Origin: B3-G11 sp039714175
GTDB taxonomy: Bacteria; Actinomycetota; Acidimicrobiia; Spongiisociales; UBA5794
DNA length: 6,661 bases
Assembly (NCBI GenBank): GCA_039714175.1
Contig: JBDLJV010000128.1
Coordinates: 1 to 6,661 of the forward strand
Direction of reading: 5' to 3'
Shown here: positions 1-5,432 of the stretch, piece after piece
Numbering within the stretch: position 1 is the first letter of the stretch
Layout: each line of letters starts with the position of its first letter
Translations under genes and position numbers: made by a program
Notes under the pieces: model-generated
Told to the model about the DNA's origin: nothing
Seen by the model: only the letters and a program-made list of their open reading frames with translations
The model's database searches: none

Positions 1-942
1 AAGGATGCAACACGCAAGCGCCTGACCAGTGAGGAAGTCGACGGTTACGTTGAATCCTGCCTCCCGATGATCCGCCCATTGCTCCTCGAAGATCGTCTGG
101 AGATCCGCAGGAACAGCGAATGGCTCGGCTCGATGGGCATGGCGAACGTTCTCGAGCTCACTGCACAGGTGACTGTGTCCCGCCTCATGGACCGGGAGGA
201 CTTCTCCAAGCGGTTCAAGGAGAACGAACCGATCTCGCTGATCGAATTCATGTACCCGATCCTGCAGGGTCAGGACTCCGTGGCGATCCGAGCCGATGTG
301 GAGATAGGTGGCAACGACCAACTCCTGAACCTCCTCATGGGAAGAGATCTCCAGGAACGAGCAGGCCAACGTCCCCAATCAGTCGCGACGGTGCCGCTTC
401 TCGTCGGCACCGACGGCGTGAAGAAGATGTCCCAGTCCCTTGGCAACTACATCTCGGTCCGGGACGATGCGTCTGAGATGTTCGGCAAGACGATGTCGAT
501 CCCGGACGAGTTGATGCCTCAGTGGTTCCGTCTCGCTGCCGCAGCGAACCAGGACGAGGTCCGCTCAATATCGAGCGCCCTCGCTGAAGGTGAACTCCAT
601 CCGGGGGACACGAAGCGAGATCTGGCTCGTCGCATCGTCGAGCGATTCCATGGTGCCGGTTCCGGCACGGATGCAGAGGCCGCATTCGACCGCATCTTCA
701 AGGAGAAGGACACCCCGGATGAGGTGCCCTTGGGGCAGCTACCTGACGACGCCGAGATCTGGCTCCCCAAGCTCCTCGCCTCCGAAGGCCTCGCCGCCTC
801 AAACGGTGAGGCACGGCGACTCATCGAGCAGGGCGCTGTCAGGATCGCTGGAGAACGCATCACATCCGAAACTGTGGATCGGTCAACCCTGTCGGGAGCA
901 ACCGTTCAGGTTGGGAAACGCCGATTCATCAGGTTCGACTGA
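1..942 (+). CDS. tyrS: Tyrosyl-tRNA synthetase, TyrZ type, C-terminal part (5' end outside window)
   Basis: This class I aminoacyl-tRNA synthetase charges tRNA-Tyr with tyrosine in the cytoplasm. The reading frame is open from base 1, so the start, the HIGH motif and roughly the first 100 residues lie upstream; 313 residues are visible of about 420 usual for the family. Seen in order: the tyrosine-site segment with YPILQGQDS and GGNDQ (307-321), which is the pattern of the TyrZ branch; the signature loop KMSQS (424-438), a variant of KMSKS, whereas the E. coli TyrS branch has KFGKT; and a C-terminal S4 RNA-binding domain (about 745-939) with the typical RRLIEQGAVRI core. The gene ends in TGA only 14 bases from the convergent cupredoxin stop. 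The family call is very secure. The assignment to the TyrZ branch rests on the GGNDQ and KMSxS motifs, recalled from known family patterns rather than an alignment. Confidence 0.97.
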   Translation, partial: KDATRKRLTSEEVDGYVESCLPMIRPLLLEDRLEIRRNSEWLGSMGMANVLELTAQVTVSRLMDREDFSKRFKENEPISLIEFMYPILQGQDSVAIRADVEIGGNDQLLNLLMGRDLQERAGQRPQSVATVPLLVGTDGVKKMSQSLGNYISVRDDASEMFGKTMSIPDELMPQWFRLAAAANQDEVRSISSALAEGELHPGDTKRDLARRIVERFHGAGSGTDAEAAFDRIFKEKDTPDEVPLGQLPDDAEIWLPKLLASEGLAASNGEARRLIEQGAVRIAGERITSETVDRSTLSGATVQVGKRRFIRFD

Positions 943-950
943 TGCCCGAA

Positions 951-965
951 GCTCCCTTAGGGAGC
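951..965. terminator. Short GC-rich hairpin at the tyrS/cupredoxin convergent junction
   Basis: A perfect 6-bp inverted repeat, GCTCCC and GGGAGC, encloses a 3-base TTA loop. The loop is the TAA stop of the minus-strand cupredoxin gene, and the tyrS stop ends 8 bases before the repeat. The repeat is symmetrical, so it folds equally in either transcript. There is no T-tract on either side, so an intrinsic terminator is only a possibility; a 3'-end stabiliser or chance are alternatives. Confidence 0.35.
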
Positions 966-1313
966 AACCTGGATATCACCGATCATCGCTGGATGAATCG
1001 AACAGTGATACGGGAACGACCCTGCCTCTGTGAACGTGAATGAGAACGTGTCACCGGGCTCAAGCACGCCCGAGGACCATCCTCCGTCAACTGACGAATC
1101 GACCGTGTGCGTGGTGTCCTGATTGTTCGTCCACGTCACCGTGTCTCCCACCTTGACATCGAGCGATGCCGGTGTGAACTCGAAGTTGTCGATGACCACA
1201 TCGAGAGGACCGAAACCCGGAGGAGAGGTGGAAGGTGTCGGATCGCCGCCTGAGGGTGAGCATGCAGCGAGCGCGAGGATCGCAGCCAGGATGAGGGCGA
1301 ACAACCGGTACAT
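957..1313 (-). CDS. Cupredoxin-domain (blue copper) lipoprotein
   Basis: This 118-residue protein is a predicted lipid-anchored, extracytoplasmic copper protein of the plastocyanin/azurin-like family, probably an electron carrier or copper binder; its partner is not in the window. Residues 2-17 are a hydrophobic signal and LAAC with Cys18 is a lipobox. A Ser/Pro/Gly linker (19-36) leads to one cupredoxin domain (about 37-118). The type 1 copper ligands can be placed: His69 in TTHTV, then Cys104, His107 and Met110 in the YHCSIHPAM loop. The KVGDTVTWTN strand (54-63) and the PGDTFSFTFTEAGSFPYHC run are typical of small bacterial plastocyanin-like proteins. The ATG is preceded by AGGAG four bases upstream, which supports this start. 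The gene converges on tyrS and is divergent from the DUF389 gene. The fold and copper site are confident; the physiological role is unknown. Confidence 0.9.
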   Translation of the reverse strand: MYRLFALILAAILALAACSPSGGDPTPSTSPPGFGPLDVVIDNFEFTPASLDVKVGDTVTWTNNQDTTHTVDSSVDGGWSSGVLEPGDTFSFTFTEAGSFPYHCSIHPAMIGDIQVAP

Positions 1314-1380
1314 GATTCTCCTGCGTGAGTCGGGACTCCGACCTTAGCCGATGGAGTCTGATTGGGTGGTCGATACGTAC

Positions 1381-1386
1381 TAGATT
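1381..1386 (+). promoter_or_regulatory. Candidate -10 element for a leaderless DUF389-gene transcript
   Basis: TAGATT fits the TANNNT pattern (4 of 6 matches to TATAAT) and ends 8 bases before the ATG at 1395. That is the spacing expected when transcription starts at or next to the start codon. The -35 position 17 bases upstream (1358-1363, CTGATT) matches only 3 of 6. No Shine-Dalgarno sequence precedes this ATG. The signal is modest. Confidence 0.35.
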
Positions 1387-1394
1387 CGAGTCGA

Positions 1395-2954
1395 ATGCGC
1401 CCCTCCATTACGAGTAACCGACCGCATTGGGCCAATCCTGCGACCGTGCGCGGCGGAGGGTTCATCCTCATTGGCCTACTGATTCTCACGCTGCCCGATG
1501 CCTCGACACGTCTCCTTGGACTCCTATTTGCGGGAACAGCGGTACTGCTCGGATTAACCGATCTCTGGACAGCTGTCCGTGTGCGTCCTGTCCCGTGGCC
1601 TGCGGTCCTCCTTGGACTCGCGATGCTTGGCGCTGGTGTAGCAGTGGTCGTCCTACCCGGCACGGCGTTCGATCGCCTGATACAGATTGCCGCGCTCGTT
1701 CTCGCCGCACGAGGTATTCCCGTCATCGTAGAAGCGATCAGATCACGGGACACATCTCCCGATTCGAGGTTCTACTTCGTCAAGGGATGGTTGATGGTTG
1801 TCGCCGGTCTCGTGATGATCGTCGTGCCTGAAGGTCTCGAAGCAGCCCTTGTCCTTTCGTTGGCTGCCATCTCGCTTGTTGCCGGCGCGATCATGATCAG
1901 CTACGGCCTGGCCCACGACGACGCCGACCGCTTTGGCACGGTGCAGCTCGGTGGATTCGTGAGGCGTTGGCTGAGCGAACGCGATGTGGGTGATGAAATG
2001 CGCCTCACCGTCATTGACGACCTCTACTTCGAAGGTCCAGACCACCACCAGAAGCAGGTTGGATTCTGGGTGTTGCTCATTCTCTCGACGACGATCGCCA
2101 CGTTGGGAATACTGGCTGATTCGACTGCTGTTGTGATCGGAGCGATGCTCGTGGCTCCTCTCATGACGCCAATCCTTGGTGTCAGCGCAGGAATCGTCAA
2201 TGGATGGATGGGCCGTGTTGGCCGATCGTTCTCGACCGTCGCGATCGGAGTAGCGGTGTCCATCCTCACGGCCGTCATCGTTTCGATTTGGGCGCCCCAT
2301 TTCGTGCCGGTAGCGACGAACTCCCAGGTGGTGTCGCGCGTCTCCCCAACGCTCATCGACATGATGATCGCCGTCGCAGCAGGTGCTGCCGGCGCCTTTG
2401 CCACAGTGGACAAGCGGGTCTCGTCCTCCATCACTGGCGTCGCCATCGCTGTGGCGCTCGTCCCTCCCCTCGGCGTGGTGGGCGTGATGCTCAATGCCGG
2501 GAGTCGGGCTGATGCCACAGGCGCCTTCGTCCTGTTCCTGACGAACCTGGTATCGATCATCCTCGCCGCATCCCTCGTGTTCGTGCTCACCGGTTTCGCT
2601 CTCGTCACAAAGCTGCGGGAGAACAGGGAGAAAATGAAGACCGTCATCTCGACGGTGATTCTCGGTGCGCTCATCATCATGGTTCCCTTGACGTTCACCT
2701 CGGAGGGAATCCTCTCCTCCGCCACGCGTCAGTCTGCCGCTCAGGAGGCGACGTCCAAATGGCTTGACGACGTCGATGGCCTTCGCGTGAACCGTGTCGA
2801 GGTCACGGGAGACGAAGTGAGGGTGATCGTGACCGGCGAAGGGGACCTGCCGTCCGTCTCAGAACTCAACGAGATGCTTTCCGACGCCATTGGTGTTCCA
2901 ACGGAAGCTTCGGTCGAACTCTTCCCATCACGGCTCTTCACGGCTGACGATTAG
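1395..2954 (+). CDS. HdeD-like (DUF308) / DUF389 fusion membrane protein
   Basis: A 519-residue polytopic membrane protein of unknown function. Residues 19-172 hold six hydrophobic helices in three repeated pairs, the first helix of each ending in LP or VP (near 34, 88 and 145), the pattern of HdeD-like/DUF308 proteins. A polar stretch (173-220) follows. Then comes a DUF389 domain (about 221-405) with its hallmark segments: TAVVIGAMLVAPLMTPILG (244-262), AAGAAGAFA (328-336), GVAIAVALVPPLGVVG (348-363) and FLTNLVSIILA (381-391). One more helix (416-433) precedes a soluble tail of about 85 residues. No DUF389 protein is known to me to have a proven biochemical activity, so transport is only a guess. 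The ATG at 1395 is chosen because it leaves a normal polar N-tail and sits behind a possible leaderless -10. An in-frame TTG at 1362 with GGAG five bases ahead would add 11 residues and remains possible. The large antisense frames here are shadows. Confidence 0.88.
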   Translation: MRPSITSNRPHWANPATVRGGGFILIGLLILTLPDASTRLLGLLFAGTAVLLGLTDLWTAVRVRPVPWPAVLLGLAMLGAGVAVVVLPGTAFDRLIQIAALVLAARGIPVIVEAIRSRDTSPDSRFYFVKGWLMVVAGLVMIVVPEGLEAALVLSLAAISLVAGAIMISYGLAHDDADRFGTVQLGGFVRRWLSERDVGDEMRLTVIDDLYFEGPDHHQKQVGFWVLLILSTTIATLGILADSTAVVIGAMLVAPLMTPILGVSAGIVNGWMGRVGRSFSTVAIGVAVSILTAVIVSIWAPHFVPVATNSQVVSRVSPTLIDMMIAVAAGAAGAFATVDKRVSSSITGVAIAVALVPPLGVVGVMLNAGSRADATGAFVLFLTNLVSIILAASLVFVLTGFALVTKLRENREKMKTVISTVILGALIIMVPLTFTSEGILSSATRQSAAQEATSKWLDDVDGLRVNRVEVTGDEVRVIVTGEGDLPSVSELNEMLSDAIGVPTEASVELFPSRLFTADD

Positions 2955-2957
2955 CCG
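2941..2957 (+). terminator. Weak hairpin over the DUF389-gene stop codon
   Basis: CGGCT (2941-2945) pairs perfectly with AGCCG (2953-2957) around a 7-base interior that can add one G-U pair. The TAG stop (2952-2954) lies in and beside the 3' arm. No T-run follows. It may mark the end of this transcript before the separate thiI promoter, but a 5-bp stem is easily found by chance. Confidence 0.2.
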
Positions 2958-2979
2958 CACATGACACCTCAGGCATTCG

Positions 2980-2985
2980 TATCAT
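2980..2985 (+). promoter_or_regulatory. Likely -10 element for leaderless thiI transcription
   Basis: TATCAT matches TATAAT in 5 of 6 positions and ends 6 bases before the thiI ATG, so transcription would begin at or next to the start codon. The 37-base gap holds no Shine-Dalgarno sequence before that ATG, which agrees with leaderless expression. ATGACA (2961-2966) resembles a -35 box but lies only 13 bases upstream, too close for a standard promoter; TANNNT leaderless promoters in actinobacteria often lack a recognisable -35. Confidence 0.5.
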
Positions 2986-2991
2986 CCACCC

Positions 2992-4185
2992 ATGGCCACC
3001 GACGCTGCTCCCCATACGCTGCACGTGACCCTCTCGGGTGATGTCTTCCTGAAGTCCCGGCGCACACAGAAGCGCCTCATCAAACAGGTTCGCGCCAATC
3101 TCCGCAAGGCTCTCGATCGCGCGGGCTACAAGGGTGACATGCGCAGGGTCGGAACGCATCGATTCGAACTCTCTCCCCGTGACGGTCAGTTCCCCGAGGT
3201 ACGATCAGCCGCTCTCAATGTCTTCGGAATCGCATCCGTGGACACGGTCACCCGCATCGAGTTCGAGACACTCGACGACATCGCTCAACGCGTCGGCGAG
3301 ATCATGAAGGATGATGTCGCCGGAGGCACATTCGCAGCACGGGTGAAGCGCCGTGGCGAACACGACTGGAACTCCATGGACCTCGCGAAGCTCATCGGAT
3401 CTGCGTTGTATGCGGACTCAGCCGGCGTTGACCTCACCGACCCGGACGTTGAAGTCCGGGTCACGGTGCTTGATCAGAACGCCTATCTCGTGACCGACCA
3501 TGCCAAAGCCGCTGGCGGTCTTCCCCTTGGCACCCAGGAGCGGGTTCTCTGCCTCATCTCAGGAGGTTTCGATTCAGTCGTCGCTGCGTGGATGCTGATG
3601 TCGCGTGGCTGCCCCATCGATTTCGTTCACTTCTCATTGAACTGCGCGCAATCTGATCACGCACTCGCTGTTGCCCAGGAGTTGTGGTCACGCTGGGGTC
3701 ATGGATCAGAGCCTCAGGTTGATCTCGTAGAGTTTCAACCCGTCAAGGACGCTCTCTTCACCCATGTCGATGCCCGCATGCGCCAAGTGACCCTCAAAGT
3801 GATGATGGCCCGAGCAGCCAGCGCCATCGCAGAGGAGCGTGGCATCACGGCATTGGTGACCGGCGATGCCTTGGGTCAGGTGTCCAGCCAGACCCTGCCG
3901 CATCTCGTTGCGGTGTCCAAGTCGATCGAGACACCCATGTTGCGACCCCTGGTCGGTCTCCCGAAGGAATCGATCATCGATCTCGCCCGGCGTGTCGGCA
4001 CGGCCGAACTGTCTGCCAGAGCTCAGGAGGTCTGCGATCTCTCCGGCGGCGGCCCTGTCGCAACCGCGGCGTCAGAGGATGCTATTGCCGATACCGTCGA
4101 ACGCATCCCTGAGGAAGTACTCAGTGATGTGATCGCGACCCGTAAGACATTCGCCCTACGCGACTGGACCCCCGGACAGATCTAG
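2992..4185 (+). CDS. thiI: tRNA 4-thiouridine synthetase ThiI, no rhodanese domain
   Basis: ThiI adenylates U8 of tRNA and replaces its oxygen with sulfur to give s4U; in some bacteria it also serves thiamine thiazole synthesis. The 397-residue protein has an N-terminal ferredoxin-like domain (about 8-80) and a THUMP domain (about 85-170, ending in VDLTDPDVEVRVTVLDQNAYLV). The PP-loop ATP pyrophosphatase domain (about 183-390) follows, with SGGFDS at 190-195 and the family segment GDALGQVSSQTL at 291-302. Cys348 in QEVCDLSGGGP aligns by context with the catalytic cysteine of E. coli ThiI (Cys344). The protein ends soon after, so the C-terminal rhodanese domain of the E. coli enzyme is absent, as in many bacteria; another sulfur carrier must donate to it. 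No thiamine genes are nearby, which favours the tRNA role. The start is set by the TATCAT leaderless signal and by the alignment of the N-terminal strand. Confidence 0.95.
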   Translation: MATDAAPHTLHVTLSGDVFLKSRRTQKRLIKQVRANLRKALDRAGYKGDMRRVGTHRFELSPRDGQFPEVRSAALNVFGIASVDTVTRIEFETLDDIAQRVGEIMKDDVAGGTFAARVKRRGEHDWNSMDLAKLIGSALYADSAGVDLTDPDVEVRVTVLDQNAYLVTDHAKAAGGLPLGTQERVLCLISGGFDSVVAAWMLMSRGCPIDFVHFSLNCAQSDHALAVAQELWSRWGHGSEPQVDLVEFQPVKDALFTHVDARMRQVTLKVMMARAASAIAEERGITALVTGDALGQVSSQTLPHLVAVSKSIETPMLRPLVGLPKESIIDLARRVGTAELSARAQEVCDLSGGGPVATAASEDAIADTVERIPEEVLSDVIATRKTFALRDWTPGQI

Positions 4186-4200
4186 AAGGTTCCCGGTCAT

Positions 4201-4230
4201 CGGTGTCCGGCTTCCGGTCGCCGGATATCG
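4201..4230 (+). terminator. Candidate terminator hairpin downstream of thiI
   Basis: CGGTGTCCGG (4201-4210) pairs with CCGGATATCG (4221-4230) over 10 positions around a 10-base loop. Two of the pairs are G-U in the plus-strand RNA; in the minus-strand RNA these become A-C mismatches. The fold therefore favours the thiI transcript over the convergent one. It sits between the thiI stop and the stop of the PLDc_N gene. There is no clear T-tract, so termination efficiency is doubtful. Confidence 0.4.
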
Positions 4231-4232
4231 TC

Positions 4233-4559
4233 CTAGCGATACATCCCCGACACGATGCGGGCGAAATCAGCATCATCGAGCAGCCCCCGCTCGTTGAGAT
4301 CAGCCAGACGAGCGATGTCTGATGGATCCGAGGCGCCGGTTTGTGTGCCCGAGCCTGTCGCATACTCGGGATCGTCCATGGGGCGCAGAGCGAAGTAGAG
4401 GATCACCCCGATGATGGGGAGGAAGATGATTGCAATCGCCCACAGACCCTTGGTGATGCCCGAGAGTCGTGATGCGAAGAGGTCAACGAGTGTGAAGCCC
4501 CAGAGAAGAATGAGCGGTATCCAGATCGCCAATACCCAGAAGAAGTCCCAGAAGTCCAT
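4233..4559 (-). CDS. PLDc_N and SHOCT domain membrane protein
   Basis: A 108-residue inner-membrane protein. Two hydrophobic helices (about 6-27 and 37-57) and the IIFLPIIGVILYFALRP ending of the second match the PLDc_N domain. That is the N-terminal membrane hairpin of cardiolipin synthases, which also occurs alone in many small proteins. A short acidic, Gly/Thr-rich linker (61-78) leads to a SHOCT module (about 79-108, DIARLADLNERGLLDDADF), a small helical C-terminal domain of uncertain function, thought to aid oligomerisation. The catalytic HKD motifs of phospholipase D are absent, so it is not a lipid synthase. The start at 4559 is preferred over the in-frame ATG at 4622 because AAGGG lies about six bases upstream and the TM hairpin begins directly after it. 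The gene is convergent with thiI and divergent from the 4650 gene. Confidence 0.88.
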   Translation of the reverse strand: MDFWDFFWVLAIWIPLILLWGFTLVDLFASRLSGITKGLWAIAIIFLPIIGVILYFALRPMDDPEYATGSGTQTGASDPSDIARLADLNERGLLDDADFARIVSGMYR

Positions 4560-4649
4560 GTGAATCCCTTGTCCGCGTGTTGGCGAGTGTAGTGCCGTGA
4601 CCACCCGCGTCGGATATACCATGCGAGGGCCAACGTTGGGAGAACGGTT
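4560..4649. promoter_or_regulatory. Divergent intergenic region with start signals for both flanking genes
   Basis: These 90 bases separate two divergent genes and should contain both promoters. Clear ribosome binding sites are AAGGG about six bases before the minus-strand ATG (4559) and GGGAG (4638-4642) seven bases before the plus-strand ATG (4650). Promoter elements are weak. TACACT on the minus strand (4586-4591) fits TANNNT. On the plus strand TATACC (4615-4620) and a GTGACC -35-like box (4597-4602) are too close together to pair. No operator palindrome stands out. Confidence 0.35.
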
Positions 4650-5420
4650 ATGCGCATTCGGATCCTTGTCGCTGTGGTGGTTGCCCTCGCTGCACTCACG
4701 TCGTGCGGCATCACTGACGGCGAAGTCGTGCTCCCAACAGCGCCCGGCGGTGACACAACCACCATCGCCCCGGATACCACATCGGCGCCGGATACCACAT
4801 TGGCGCCCACCACAACGGAGGCGGATACCGCACCGGTTGACCCCGACGAGACGGAGACGCCCTGGTGGCTGCTCATCATTGTGGGCTTCGCCCTCCTGGT
4901 CTTCCTCCTCTCATACGTCAGGAGAGGGTCCACCAAGAAGGTCCAGATCGCATCGCCGACATCAACGTGGAAGGACGCAGCCCGTAACGGCTACACCGAC
5001 GCACGATGGCTGTACGACACGATGTCCGAAGATCTCGCCATATGGCGCGGCAATGCCAAGTTCGATGATTCCGCTGAAGTCGGAGCGACAGCAGGTACCG
5101 CGCTCGCTGCCGCGTGGCAGGACATGGACCAACGCCTCTCGAGGGCGAGCGACAATCTCTACTCACTCGAAGCTTCCGCACCTGATCAGCGGACGAGTAG
5201 GGCTGCCAATGAGGTGGTGAAGTCGATGCGCTCTGTCCGAGCAGCCGTCGATGCACGTGCAGAAGCTCGACTCAACTACCGCACCGTTGAGGCACAGCCC
5301 GAGACCACTCAGGTGCTGCTCCAGGATGCACGGGAACGTGAGGTGAGAGCGTCGAGAAACCTCGCGGAGACGAGAAGCGGATACGGACGAGCGCTCACCC
5401 ATCTCTCAACCTTGATGTAA
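4650..5420 (+). CDS. Unrecognised protein with lipobox signal, Thr/Pro linker and single TM helix
   Basis: I do not recognise a family for this 256-residue protein. Residues 1-18 form a signal with a lipobox (LTSC, Cys19). A Thr/Asp/Pro/Ala-rich linker (about 27-70) contains the tandem hexapeptide PDTTSA-PDTTLA. A strong TM helix follows (72-90, WWLLIIVGFALLVFLLSYV) and is closed by RR and KK, which suggests the C-terminus faces the cytoplasm. The rest (about 105-256) looks mainly helical with many Ala, Arg and Glu, some of it possibly coiled coil; conserved-looking spots are WKDAARNGY (107-115) and the WLYDTM/DLAIW stretch (120-132). The linker would then be exported and tethered at both ends, by lipid at Cys19 and by the TM helix. 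GGGAG seven bases before the ATG supports this start. A sensor or envelope scaffold is a guess only. The gene converges on the dehydratase gene. Confidence 0.85.
   Translation: MRIRILVAVVVALAALTSCGITDGEVVLPTAPGGDTTTIAPDTTSAPDTTLAPTTTEADTAPVDPDETETPWWLLIIVGFALLVFLLSYVRRGSTKKVQIASPTSTWKDAARNGYTDARWLYDTMSEDLAIWRGNAKFDDSAEVGATAGTALAAAWQDMDQRLSRASDNLYSLEASAPDQRTSRAANEVVKSMRSVRAAVDARAEARLNYRTVEAQPETTQVLLQDAREREVRASRNLAETRSGYGRALTHLSTLM
4770..4805 (+). repeat. Two-copy 18-bp tandem repeat in the linker of the 4650 gene
   Basis: Unit 1 (4770-4787) and unit 2 (4788-4805) differ at one base (C versus T), giving the hexapeptides PDTTSA and PDTTLA. The change alters one residue. A degenerate continuation (APTTTEADTAP) follows. 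The repeat is in frame, so gain or loss of a unit would only change linker length. Confidence 0.9.
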
Positions 5421-5432
5421 GACATCCAGGTT
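5408..5432. terminator. Probable bidirectional terminator hairpin between convergent genes
   Basis: AACCT (5408-5412) pairs with AGGTT (5428-5432), and GATGT (5414-5418) pairs with ACATC (5422-5426). A single T/C mismatch interrupts the stem, and the loop is 3 bases. The stem covers the whole 12-base gap between the plus-strand TAA (5418-5420, at the loop) and the minus-strand TGA (5433-5435). Short T runs leave the stem on both strands (TTT on plus; the complementary strand also ends in GGTT). An additional 8-bp inverted repeat, CTCTCAAC (5403-5410) and GTTGAGAG (5449-5456), surrounds it but shares three bases, so the two folds compete. Confidence 0.6.

Noticed and set aside
1136..1753. Minus-strand open frame spanning the cupredoxin start and the DUF389 gene
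   Set aside because: It overlaps two confident genes in another frame and has Arg/Ser/Pro-rich low-complexity sequence.
1743..2300. Minus-strand open frame of 185 codons
   Set aside because: Antisense shadow of the same gene; composition dominated by Arg, Asp, His and Ser, with no recognisable fold.
2024..2725. Long open frame of 233 codons on the minus strand
   Set aside because: It lies wholly antisense to the DUF389 domain, is rich in Thr, Ala and Met with no domain pattern, and mirrors the codon bias of the real gene.
2955..2991. Possible TPP riboswitch upstream of thiI
   Set aside because: The gap is only 37 bases, far too short, and shows no conserved TPP-aptamer pattern.
4557..4622. 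Longer N-terminus for the PLDc_N/SHOCT protein from ATG at 4622
   Set aside because: The 21 extra residues are polar and unlike the family, and a good AAGGG site directly precedes the inner ATG at 4559.
4403..4936. Minus-strand open frame with a Val/Ser-rich repeat stretch
   Set aside because: The repeat is the antisense image of the Thr/Pro linker, and it overlaps the PLDc_N gene in the wrong frame.
4597..5220. Plus-strand open frame of 207 codons over the divergent region and the lipobox gene
   Set aside because: Arg/Ser/Pro-rich frame shadow of the gene at 4650, which has a ribosome site, signal peptide and TM helix.
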